64,000 nucleotides of DNA from Luidia sarsii (taxonomy: Eukaryota > Echinodermata > Asteroidea > Paxillosida > Luidiidae): contig OX465102.1 in NCBI GenBank assembly GCA_949987565.1, positions 16,860,006-16,924,005 of the forward strand, in the 5' to 3' direction. Shown piece by piece: positions 1-8,518 of this stretch. The number at the start of each line of letters is the position of its first letter. Position 1 is the first letter of the stretch. The position numbers and the translations under genes are program-made. The notes beneath the pieces were generated by a model that made no database searches, was not told the origin of the DNA, and worked only from the letters and a program-made list of their open reading frames with translations.

Positions 1-86
1 ACGCCCTTGGCCAGTCGGCCGTCAAGCAGAGATCCAAGTATGTGCCCATCCTGGACAAGCACGTGGTCTCGCAGGTCTTCAACGAG
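1..86 (+). CDS. Exon 1 of the visible gene (5' incomplete)
   Basis: The reading frame starts at base 3 and gives 28 residues, including the segment KYVPILDKHVVSQVF. It ends in complete codon GAG, followed by a strong GTGAGT donor at 87-92. The true exon start is before the window. The segment continues smoothly into exon 2 (NE then ILPLAHVTDN) and looks like a conserved amphipathic helix upstream of the linker domain. Another frame is also open here, but only this one continues through the splice. Confidence 0.8.
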
Positions 87-106
87 GTGAGTGCGGGGGC
101 GGCTCA

Positions 107-573
107 CACTATGAACATCTAAACCGTGAAAGAGGGGTGAAAATGTCATTTCGCCGTGAAACTAAAAAGTCACTGTGATTTCACGGTGCATTTTACTGTG
201 AATTCATCGTGAAAATAATCGCCTGATAAGGACATCTTCAGGACACTAAAGAGACTGTGAAAAAAACGTGAATATCTAAGGGTGGCAAGCTCCAGCCTTG
301 AGGGATGGCTAATTAAATTACCAATAGGGACCACCAGCCCCCATAGAGGTACTGTATGATGTCCTTGTAACTGTAACTCCCAGATACTTAACCTTCTAAA
401 TTGCCTTTAGCCATTTACCACCAGGAATGTGGCCTTGGAGACCACTGGTGAAAACACTGTGAAAATGACTTGGGTAACCTGTGCCATGAAATAGTTATGA
501 AAACACGGTGAATTTTCTTTTCACGGCTAAATGCCATTTTCACCCCATTTTCACCGTTTAGATGTTCATAGTG
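107..573. mobile_element. CACTA-type MITE, copy 1
   Basis: A 467-bp element begins CACTATGAACATCTAAAC and ends with the inverted copy GTTTAGATGTTCATAGTG. It is flanked by a 3-bp direct repeat TCA (104-106 and 574-576). CACTA ends plus a 3-bp TSD are the hallmark of CACTA/EnSpm transposons. No transposase frame is inside, so it is non-autonomous. Subterminal GTGAAA/TTTCAC motifs recur along it. It sits 20 bp after the exon-1 donor. Confidence 0.85.
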
Positions 574-849
574 TCAGTGGTGTGTAACCCGGCTGTAAAT
601 CTGTGGGATTCTTGTATGGAGAAGTCCTTGTGCAAGGAGGTGTATTAAGGCATGGGCGGCCGTACTCCATGTTGTTTGCTGGCGTTTCAATTCATTTCAA
701 TTCTGAAATTTGGGTTCCCCCGAATTCAGCTCCTAGATCAGATTTGCGCATGCATGCGGAGCCCCCTGAACTGACACTTGCACCGTCCAGTACTCCTAAT
801 AGTGGTTTTATGCAACCCGCCCCGCCCCGCCCTATATGATATAAAAAGA
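574..849. other. Intron sequence, no recognisable feature
   Basis: Between the MITE and the next repeat I see only short GC-rich stretches (CCCGCCCCGCCC near 821) and no repeat matched elsewhere in the window. Confidence 0.4.
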
Positions 850-953
850 AAATGTTGCAAACTGTGTACTGACTAAAACTACCGAAATGCAAATCTCAAA
901 ATTTAGTGGGCCTGACGTTTCGATCCTAGCAGGACCTTTTTCAAAGGCAGAGT
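850..953 (-). repeat. Foldback repeat A, single arm
   Basis: It contains the outer end (TTGCAAACTG...ACTGACTAAAA), the inner consensus GGGCCTGACGTTTCGATCCT and AGCAGGACCTTTTTCAAAGG. On the minus strand this reads as a hairpin GGTCCT-GCT-AGGATC followed by GAAACGTC, a degenerate hammerhead-like core. The same block recurs about 20 times in the window. Confidence 0.75.
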
Positions 954-1113
954 GTTGCCTTGACTGTGTTTCATTACAGCACTCAAGAGTCCTTTCCTTT
1001 TTATTAATGTGCACTTTGGGGGGAAAACCAACACCGGGTTACTGCGGGGTTTGCAACACATGATTGACCTTCCTCCCCCACCCCCCAACCTCTCCCTCCC
1101 ACTGTCTTTTCAG

Positions 1114-1283
1114 ATCCTCCCCCTGGCCCATGTCACCGACAACCGTCAGGAGATCAGCCTGGTCAATCCCTACGGCATCAACCTCGCCGCCTATGATGAG
1201 AAGCTGGAGAAAGCCATTGACGGATTCCACAAGAGACTGGACCGGATAGTCTGGGAGGCTCTCACGCCTGACGAGCAGGAGCA
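1114..1283 (+). CDS. Exon 2: helical linker domain
   Basis: A polypyrimidine tract and CAG precede base 1114. The exon reads residues 29-84, including LVNPYGINLAAYDEKLEKAI and RLDRIVWEALTPDEQEQ, then splits the Gln-85 codon (CA|G) at a GTGAGT donor at 1284. The sequence is a regular charged helix pattern with a Trp (IVW) that looks structural. It carries no catalytic motif that I recognise. Codons are GC-rich relative to the surrounding intron, as expected for an exon here. Confidence 0.88.
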
Positions 1284-1499
1284 GTGAGTAACCCATGCCC
1301 AAGAACTCATGTCCCACGGCCGGTATCCACAAATGGATATATCCCTTTATCCACACCCCGTATCCCATAGCCCATCAACCTGGATTTTTGCGTGGAGGTG
1401 TGCATTGAATGTTTGCTGTGACACCGTGTAAAACAGGATAATTATTAGGTTTGCGGTGACACCATGTAAATTCTCTTTTGTGAGTAAGTGTGGCTCTGA

Positions 1500-1565
1500 A
1501 AAGTTCGGAGGAACTCGACGTTTTGAACAGTGTACTCTGCTCGTCTTCAGGAGACTGCCGGATTC
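1500..1565 (-). ncRNA. Hammerhead ribozyme-like motif (repeat C, minus strand)
   Basis: This is the opposite arm of the same foldback. On the minus strand CTGAAGA (1544-1550) is followed by a perfect six-pair stem GAGCAG/CTGTTC with loop AGTACA. Then comes AAAAC and GTC (1517-1524). The cleavage triplet is good, but the G of GAAA is changed to A, so activity is doubtful. Confidence 0.45.
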
Positions 1566-1644
1566 CAACTGGGAGTGGGGATTATGTGGTGTAGAGAGGG
1601 ATCCTGGTGAGGGGATTAGCTCACATAAGCCCCACTCCCAGTTG

Positions 1645-1708
1645 GAATCCGGCAGTCTCCTGAAGACGAGCCGAGTATACTGTTCGAAACGTTGAGTTCC
1701 TCCGGTTC
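1645..1708 (+). ncRNA. Hammerhead ribozyme-like motif (repeat C, plus strand)
   Basis: Core residues are all present: CTGAAGA at 1660-1666 (matches CUGANGA) and GAAAC at 1686-1690 followed by GUU (cleavage triplet GTT at 1691-1693). Between them is a stem II of GAGCCG/CTGTTC with loop AGTATA, with one mismatch. Stem I is CTC/GAG next to the core, an internal loop, then CCGG/CCGG and GAA/TTC. The GAAAC-GU arrangement leaves a two-pair stem III with almost no loop, as described for the minimal hammerheads of Penelope-like elements. GUU is usually a poorer triplet than GUC. Confidence 0.55.
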
Positions 1709-1829
1709 TTTTCAGAACCACACTTACTCACAAAAGAGAATTTACATGGTGTCACCGCAAACCTAATTATCCTGCTATTCTCACCATGCAAACCTTCAAA
1801 TCTCGCCATGTAAAACGTTTCTTATAGGA

Positions 1830-1905
1830 CGGAGTGTGGCTCTGGAAAGAGCCTGTGACCCAACCTTTCAGTCAGTGTGTTCTCTGCCCTGTTGGGTTCC
1901 AACTA
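1830..1905. repeat. Degenerate repeat C fragment
   Basis: GTGTGGCTCTGGAAAGAGCC and CAGTGTGTTCTCTGCCCTGT resemble the inner part of repeat C, but the hammerhead core is destroyed. The homologous order at 31630-31740 is similar. Confidence 0.4.
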
Positions 1906-2027
1906 TCATCAGTGCTTGCGGGTGGCAATGTGTTGTGGAGATTTGCACTGGAGCTTGGAGAATCTTCACCAGAAACATGAACATCTTCAATGGTTCAATG
2001 TAGAAAGGTTTGCGGTGACACCATGTA

Positions 2028-2171
2028 CAGGCATGCAACTTTTCCTCGGATCAGCTGATTTCCTTTTTTTTTCACTTCTTAGGTCTGCCATTAAAAATTA
2101 AAAGAAATCCACTAAAGTCTTGTTAAGATTTACATTTCCTCTTTTTTGGGCAAGTGCAAGTTGCATGCCTG
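2028..2171. mobile_element. 144-bp MITE nested in repeat B
   Basis: Its inverted ends are CAGGCATGCAACTT and AAGTTGCATGCCTG. It is flanked on both sides by CATGTA (2022-2027 and 2172-2177). The uninterrupted target CACCATGTATAAGG can be read, inverted, in the other arm of the same foldback near 2549-2564. This confirms the borders and shows the MITE is younger than the foldback. Confidence 0.8.
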
Positions 2172-2204
2172 CATGTATAAGGTCTCTTAAAGAAGATATT
2201 TGGT

Positions 2205-2290
2205 TCTGAAAAGAACCGGAGTGGTAACTCGATGTTTTGACCAGTATGCTCTGGCCATCATCAGGAGAATGTCTTGGACTCGGTGGTGGA
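2205..2290 (-). ncRNA. Hammerhead ribozyme-like motif (repeat B)
   Basis: On the minus strand CTGATGA (2258-2264) is intact. It is followed by stem II TGGCCAG/CTGGTCA with loop AGCATA, then AAAAC and ATC (2231-2238). The palindrome GGTTCTTTTCAGAACC lies on the stem-I side. The changes G to A in GAAA and GTC to ATC look like decay by C-to-T transition on the other strand. The copy at 17.6 kb keeps GAAACGTC. Confidence 0.45.
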
Positions 2291-2884
2291 ACTCCTTTTA
2301 TGCTGGTGGTCGCTGAGGCGGGAAGGCAGGAAAGATAATCCTCTAGGGAGGATAATCCTAGGGGGGCTGGGTAGGGGGGGTGGGGGAAGGGCGGATGGGT
2401 GCTCACTGGGGTGTGTCAGAAGGTGGTGGGGAGGCTGTGGATATAAGTGATCCATAAGTCGGCTGAGGGAAACAATGGCTTAGACTGGTTTGGGTGACTT
2501 TGGATATAGAGGATCCGTTGGTCGAAACACACCTCTTCTTTAAGAGACCTTATACATGGTGTCACCGCAAACCTTCCTGTTTATTGATTCACCAACCATG
2601 CAAATCCTTAAGTCTTTTCTTCAATGGTTGTCATGTATAACTGCTTAAGAGGTTTTGAGCTTACAGGGCTTCCCTCCTGAACTAGTTCTTTGAAATAAGG
2701 CACTGATCTTTTGCAAATTTCAAAAGAGACTTTGAGGCAGAGAGCCCTCTCAGGCCATGCTGCTCTTTTTTTCAAAGTCGTGTGCTCACAACTACCGAAA
2801 ATGCCAGTTTATTTGCAGTGTCACCAAGCAACGGAAAAGTCTCGGTGATTTTTTAAACAGAAATGTTGTCAACCCCCACCTCAG

Positions 2885-3476
2885 GTTTGATTGCGAAGGC
2901 CCCGTCTCCTTCCTGGACAACCGTAAGGATTGCCTGGATGCCCTGGACCGTCTCGGCTGGCCCCTGGCTGAGAGGGACATCCTCCTCCTGGAGGACGAGA
3001 TTGAGATGGGCCACCGCTACCTGAGGCACAGCCACGCCATCCAGAGGGCGCTGCGCCAGCGGCTGAACGACGGCAACCGTTCGGGCGGCTCCACGGCCCG
3101 AAGCCTCGGAGGCGGGGCCACGCCGAGGAAGGTCGAGGCCGGGAGGCTGCGGAGACGGAGCAAAGAGGAGGAGGAGGAGGCCGCCGCCCCCTCTACGGAG
3201 GATTCCGCTCGGGGGAGACCCTCAAAGGTCTCCTCCCAGAGAAGCTGCTCCAGCAACGAGGAGGAGGAGGAGGAGGAGGAGGAGGATGAGCGGTCCGAGC
3301 GGGGAATCGACTCCGAGGAGGAGAGGGACTCGGGCCAGGCCCCGGACTCTGAGGACGGAGCTGGGAGTAGAGGACGGAGCCGGAGGGATGGGGACTCCTC
3401 CAGCGACGAGGAGCTGAGGAAGATGCGGCAAGGCAGCGAGGAGGAGGAGGAGGCAGCATCATTGAGTGAAGACGAG
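2885..3476 (+). CDS. Exon 3: end of linker domain plus acidic/basic low-complexity region
   Basis: The acceptor CCTCAG ends at 2884. The first base completes Gln-85, then 197 codons follow (residues 86-282). The first 60 residues are folded-looking (CEGPVSFLDNRKDCLDALDR, then GWPLAERDILLLEDEIEMGH). After about residue 145 it becomes Ser/Arg/Glu-rich, with a basic patch RKVEAGRLRRRSK and a run of nine Glu encoded by GAG repeats near 3259-3285. The donor GAG|GTAGAG at 3477 is the weakest in the gene. It is chosen because it is phase 0, as exon 4 needs. Read-through of this donor would end the protein at a TGA at 3513-3515, so an intron-retained short isoform is possible. Confidence 0.85.
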
Positions 3477-6400
3477 GTAGAGTTTGCCTCTCGCATGAGA
3501 GGTTTAGATCTTTGAATCAATGCAGTCCATCAATCAATATTTTCCATTAAAAACTGCAGTTTTTGAAATTAGCAAAACAACAGTACTGTTGAGTTCAGAG
3601 ATGACACTTGATGAGAGAGGAAAATCAATGACAACTACATGTATACTCATGAACAGACAGCAAATATTTTTCCCACTTGTGTAAAGAATTTTAACTACAG
3701 TACATCTAAGTTTTAAAATTGGGAAAATGGCAAAGAAAACTTTGACTGGACCGGGACTTGAACCAAAGACCTCTGGTTTTGTGTACCAGTGCTCTTACCA
3801 TCTGAGCTATCCAGCCCTTAGATGGCGGCCTTCCCAAAAAGTAAACTAATTTTTGCCAGGCATTCAATCGTTAACTGTTGTATGTCTCCGGGGATCCACT
3901 CTGAATATGTACACACTCTTGGAAAAAAAATGCAGATGGGTTCCCTTTTGAGAAGGGTCCGGCAAGGATTGGAACATCAGTCCCTCCATAATTTTGAGGC
4001 TTGGACATTTTTGGAAACTGTTTTCCTTTTTGATGTTTACTTTCAATTGCATAGAACTGAAGTTTGAAAAAAAAAAAGCATTTTGTTGCCCTGAAAATAT
4101 AATGCGAAGCGAAATGACACCTTATTTGTAGCTTATGTACATGTAGTGGCCAAGCGGTTTGCTGAAAACAAGAAATTTTGTCTTTTTTTAGCACATAGAG
4201 TATGGAAGAATCTCGTCACTGTCATCACAATATTTTGACTCAAATGGTCAAGGCAGTTGTATGTCCATTGTGTGTGTTAGGTTTACGCCAATGGCAATAT
4301 ATAAATTCTCCTGAGAGTGGCCTCTTTGATCCACTGTATTCCATAGCCTGTCTCTGAAGGTAAAACAAACAATGCAGCCATGAATGCTGATATTGATCTA
4401 CTTCCTGCATTCACACATCCAGTCGCGCCAACTGTTGACTCCGGCTGACAGATAAACAAGTCCCATCATTTTGTCTATCCCCCTTGTATGATTTTGTGTC
4501 CGTTCTTGTGTACACAAACCCCAGCAATGGATCTATCCCCAAACCAACAATGTCCGTACTCTCTTGAGGGACACGGCAAATGTCACGCAAAAATTACCTT
4601 TTTTGCTTCTTGTACGTATGTGTGCTTACGTACATGAGCTCCCGTACAAACAAATCCGCATGCAACAACAAGAGGTTGGTCAGAGTGGCGTGTTTTGGGC
4701 TTTTCCTCCCTGAAATCCTTCTCACTTCCAGCCTTGTTGACATTTTCTGATGATTTCCCAGATGATTTTTGATGAGGTGTGATCGGTAAACAACAGTAGG
4801 AAAATGAAAGACAAATACTGTACCACCGTCTTGAGCATAGTTGTCCAAGGGCTGTCCTACTCACTGTCCTTTTATGTAGGACCCTTCCGGTAGGACAGTT
4901 GACCTTATGAAATGACTCCTCCAAAAATCTACGATCAACAGGAATGAGATCTTGACTTCAGTAGTGGCCTGTGCGGCGTTGGCCATTAAATATCAGTATC
5001 GGGCCAGTGCAAAGTGAGCATTCAGTGGCCTGACTGGCCTGACAAAGGATTTAAATTTTCAGGGAAACGTGTACACGTTCCATGTAGCACCCTAAACGAT
5101 TTAACAGCTGTCTGGGACTGCAAAATAATGATCCATCTATTTTAAAGAATATTTACCCAAACCCACAAGATGCAACAGGGCACAGTGCATGTTGTCAGAA
5201 AAAAAGTAACAGTAACATACTAGTACTCACTGTTATACAGATTCAAATCAACCACATGCCCTTGACCATGTTGACTACTACAAATGTAGGTCGGAGGTCA
5301 AGTGGTTGGGACATCTGCGCTAGGAAGCACAGGGACACCATGACGCAAACATTATGTATTATCTGCAATTATACAGTCTTACAAGGTCATGACTTGGAAG
5401 TTGGATGTGCCAAACTGTTATGTTAAATGTTCTGGTTGCGTGCCTACTATGGTCTAGAGATTGACTGCACCTACAAACATGACAAAGTGTTGTGGCTAAA
5501 AATGTGTGTGGGATGATGTAAAAAAAGGTGGCCGTAGTCTTTTGAAATGTCAGGGTTTGTTATCAGCATTAACCCTTCTTAGTTATTTTTCTTTCTTTGT
5601 TTGACCTTGAAATCCGGCCATATTTAAAAAAAAAAAAAATCTTATTAACATATCATCATTTTTTTAATTCAAATTAGGGGTGCAATACATGTATCTACCA
5701 GTACCTACCTTTTCAAATTTAATTCTTGAGTGCAAATCAAAAGGTTTTTGTTAATTTAAACTGCAAAGTGGTTTTTTTTGACAAAGAGGTCTTTCAGTGA
5801 ATCGCCATTGATTTTTAGCATAAAGATGTACATTGTATATCACTTTAATTCCACAGAATATATATATTTTTGGACAAAAAGATCTTTTATTATTTGTGGG
5901 CATAGACCAAATTCTTTTGTAGATCATTTCTGTCAGACAAGTCCTACATGTAGATGTATGTTAAGAAAATGTTCAGTGCGTTCTGCTTAACTTGAAGATT
6001 TAGGAAAACTGAAAACATAATTTTCTGTCAGCATTTCAAAAATTTAGAAAGTAACTTATACAGATAAATACATTTGACTTTGTTTTACATACTCTTTGAC
6101 ATACTTTGTTTTACATATGAATTTTAACAGCAAATTTCTACAAAATATCACATTATTTAGTAAGGGACATTTAAGTCAACAATTTATGATTTTATCTGGA
6201 AATAGTCAATGATAATTTGATTCATATTGTCTTTGAAAAATGCTATTCGCAGAGTACATGTATGTGTGGTTAGCACTTGCAGCATTTTTTAATAATTTTT
6301 TTTCACAGCATTAATTCTTTGGCATCATGAATTTTGTGTGTGCTTTGGTGCGAATACTGCTTGTGGCAATAAAGTATTGTTTCTCGCTAAGAACGGAGTT

Positions 6401-7290
6401 CTACTTTTGTTTTGCATGAAATATTAGTACAGGTGACATGTTCCATGGTTAGCACTTTATCTTGACCGCTCCCAACTCAGAATTAGATTTTGAATCTTCC
6501 CCCAAAATAGCTTCTGACTTGGCCCAGAAATCATGGTCATATCTTTCCAGTAGAGTATACTTAAATTGTATCAGTGTTTTCTGCTGTTTCAATACAGAAC
6601 TTGCAAAAGTCCCTGACAACACTGATAATCTATTCAAATGCAAATAAAATAAAGCAATCATACACCCTTTACTGAGGGGAATAGCCTGACAATGTTTAAA
6701 ACTGGAGGAAAAAAAAATTAAAAATGGCAAAGAAAATTTGCCTTTGCCTTCATTTTGATTGATTTAGATTTGAAGATGGCACGTTTGATTCTAGCAAAAT
6801 CTTTTTCAAGTCAGGACCTTGTGAAAATTCTTGCTAGAATTGAGATGTCAAGACCATCTACCTTTTAAAGATGCATGCAGTTCAAACCTTTTCTTGTCAG
6901 TGAATGGTTTGTAATATTTGTGTTAATATTATACACCGCTCAAAAACAAAACACACCTAGAGAACCTTCAAAAGCATTTTTCTTTAGAAGAAGAAAATTG
7001 TCTGTCTCGTGTGTGCCCGCTTATCATCTTTTTGATCCATAAAATTCACCATTACTGATTTTGAAATCCGATCTTTGATTCTTGACAATATGCAAACAAA
7101 AGAGACTTGAATCAAACTGTTGACAAATGTTCGAGAGATCCGCAAACCTGGGACTTGTGCAAGGCTTGCCTTTGTATTGATCCATCCGCCAACCACTTTC
7201 ATGCAGTGACCATTCCAAAATTCCATCCCGCATTCAAACCGGTAGTTCATGTGTAGTAAAGAGGGTCTGTTTGAAACCCTGTCTCCACAG
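3477..7290 (+). other. Intron 3
   Basis: Mostly AT-rich unique sequence. It holds a tRNA-derived SINE (3718-3910), an old repeat A fragment at about 3945-4010 (GGGTCCGGCAAGGATTGGAA), and another at 6770-6850 (TTTGATTCTAGCAAAATC). No exon-like open frame is present. Between 4200 and 6760 I see nothing beyond A/T runs and scattered ACATGTA. Confidence 0.5.
3718..3910 (-). mobile_element. tRNA-derived SINE (family 1)
   Basis: Read on the minus strand it has a Pol III A box (TAGCTCAGATGGTAAGAGCA) and B box (GGTTCAAGTCC) at tRNA spacing, with a pseudo-anticodon arm between them. The tail AAAGTTTTCTTTGCCATTTT follows. The 5' extension GGGAAGGCCGCCATCTAAGG recurs in other copies, so this is a dispersed retroelement and not a tRNA gene. 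Confidence 0.75.
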
Positions 7291-7456
7291 ATCCGGAAAC
7301 CTAAAGTGGTTGGGAAAGGTGGGAGAGATACAAAGTCCAAGTCCAAGCACAAGGTGCCAGCGCGATCAACCGCCGCAAGGAAACCGCTGCCCAGCAGGCT
7401 ATCAGCTAGGTCAAAGGTCATTGCCAGGAGCAGCGTCAATGGGCTCTACTACCCAG
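7291..7456 (+). CDS. Exon 4: basic segment leading into Tudor-like module 1A
   Basis: The acceptor CTCCACAG ends at 7290 and the donor GTAAGC starts at 7457. Residues 283-337 are rich in Lys, Arg and Ser (RDTKSKSKHKVPARS), a possible nuclear-localisation or RNA/chromatin-contact segment. They end with SKVIARSSVNGLYYP, the first half of a Tudor-like barrel. The last base is the first of a split codon (G|CT, Ala-338). This phase-1 cut just after the aromatic pair is repeated at the other two A-type modules of the protein. Confidence 0.87.
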
Positions 7457-7677
7457 GTAAGCAGATTGGGAATGATGGAAGGATGATAATATGTGCCAAG
7501 ATTGACGTCAGTGTAATTCAATGAGGCCTTGTCCTACCTGATGGACATGTTGTATGCACTACCATACCGTACATGTGTAATCTATATGCACACTGCTCTG
7601 CCTGTTGGAAAGTAGATAAAAACGACAGGCTGTTTGGACAGTACATGTACCTGGAGGCAGCAACACAATTTTGAACC

Positions 7678-7745
7678 CAGCACACCATCCTTGCAGGCTT
7701 GGTAGCCAAGTGCAACTGGAGTCGCTGGTTCGAATTCCACCTATC
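7678..7745 (+). mobile_element. tRNA-like SINE fragment (family 2)
   Basis: A B-box sequence GGTTCGAATTCC near 7731, preceded by GGCTTGGTAGCCAAGTGC in the position of an A box. The acceptor stem does not pair, so it is debris, not a functional tRNA. Confidence 0.4.
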
Positions 7746-7794
7746 ATCGGCTCCGAATGTCAAATGAACACGATTATTTTTAAGATTCAATAGT

Positions 7795-7990
7795 GAGAGG
7801 GCCTGACGTTTCGATCCTAGCAGGACCTTTCTCAAAGCCGAGAAGTAAAAAAAAAATTACGACACAACCTTCAAAATCTTTGCCTTGCAGAAAGGTCCTG
7901 CTAGGATCGAAACGTCAGGCCCTCTAACTTTTTAGATTGATGTATTGCAGGTCATTTTTGTCAGTGAGCAGTTCGCAACATTTGTTGTAT
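7795..7990. repeat. Foldback repeat A, short inverted pair
   Basis: Left arm GGGCCTGACGTTTCGATCCT...AGCAGGACCTTTCTCAAAG and right arm CAGAAAGGTCCTGCTAGGAT...CGAAACGTCAGGCCCTCTAA face each other across an A-rich spacer at about 7844-7885. The right outer end continues through GTCATTTTTGTCAGTGAGCA and GCAACATTTGTTG. Confidence 0.8.
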
Positions 7991-8271
7991 TAACTTCATT
8001 TCTAAAATTTGCTCAAATAGTGGAGTCTGAATCGCAATTCCATTCCAAGCAATAATCACATTTATTGTCGGATTGTGTCAATACGGTACGCCTCAAAAGT
8101 AAAGTTTGAATTGTGATTCATATTGCTATCCAGATGAGTATTTTTTTGTTGGGGGGGGGACAGAGTGAATGGCTCAGGTGAGTCCCCTCTGACTCACATT
8201 CCTCTAACTGTCTGCTCCACTTCTGCCGATATCAGTGATTATCTCTCTGTCTCCTCCCCCTCATCCTCCAG

Positions 8272-8399
8272 CTGTTGTTGTCAAAGCCAGCGATGCCCGC
8301 CACGTTCAGGTGCGCTTTGCCTCCGACGGCGTGAGAGAGACCATCCCAAGCCGCTTCGTCATGGAGACACAAGGGGCCAGACCTTCACCACTCTTACGG
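8272..8399 (+). CDS. Exon 5: rest of Tudor-like module 1A
   Basis: The acceptor is CCTCCAG at 8265-8271 and the donor is GTAAGT at 8400. Residues 338-380 read AVVVKASDARHVQVRFASDG, then a linker ending ARPSPLLR. The alternating hydrophobic strands and the short ASDG turn are what one expects of a Tudor/SH3-like barrel. It starts in phase 1 and ends in phase 0, so exon 6 opens the next module cleanly. Confidence 0.88.
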
Positions 8400-8479
8400 G
8401 TAAGTCTGGCTAAAGCTGTGCTTCAACTGGACTGAGACAAAACAAAAATATCAATAGAAAACGGGCAAAAAAAAAAAGT

Positions 8480-8518
8480 TTTGAAAAAAAAAATGGCAAA
8501 GAAAATATAACTGGACCG
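8480..8518 (-). mobile_element. SINE family 1, tail part (split copy)
   Basis: AAAATGGCAAAGAAAATATA then ACTGGACCG is the 3' end of the SINE on the minus strand. The match resumes at 9865 with CGGGACCTGAGACCTCTGAC, so the copy was cut by the element at 8519-9864. Confidence 0.7.

Larger units (their letters stand above)
1434..1774. repeat. Foldback repeat C, complete inverted pair
   Basis: Two arms of about 160 bp face each other around 1600-1620. Each outer end carries GGTTTGCGGTGACACCATGT. The arms hold GGCTCTGAAAAG / CTTTTCAGAACC, CTCGACGTTTTGAACAG / CTGTTCGAAACGTTGAG, and the shared inner block TCCAACTGGGAGTGGGG. Outer flanks AGGATAATTA / TAATTATCCT are also inverted. This end-to-end symmetry is that of a foldback element or a head-to-head PLE repeat. 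Confidence 0.8.
2007..2577. repeat. Foldback repeat B with internal spacer
   Basis: It starts with GGTTTGCGGTGACACCATGT and ends with the inverted ATGGTGTCACCGCAAACC. Next to the ends are ATAAGGTCTCTTAAAGAAG and its inverse CTTCTTTAAGAGACCTTAT. The left arm also has GGTTCTGAAAAGAACC and the hammerhead-like core. The interior (2290-2500) is a G-rich unique spacer. The left arm is interrupted by a 144-bp MITE (2028-2171). Confidence 0.75.

Noticed and set aside
1347..1809. Frames sharing RRLPDSNWEWGLC on both strands
   Set aside because: The shared peptide comes from the inverted arms of repeat C, not from a gene.
3718..3840. A tRNA gene on the minus strand
   Set aside because: A and B boxes are present, but the acceptor stem does not pair and the same block with the same flanks is dispersed many times. 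It is a SINE.
6984..7439. 151-residue minus-strand frame
   Set aside because: It is antisense to exon 4, which has splice sites and continues the gene in phase.
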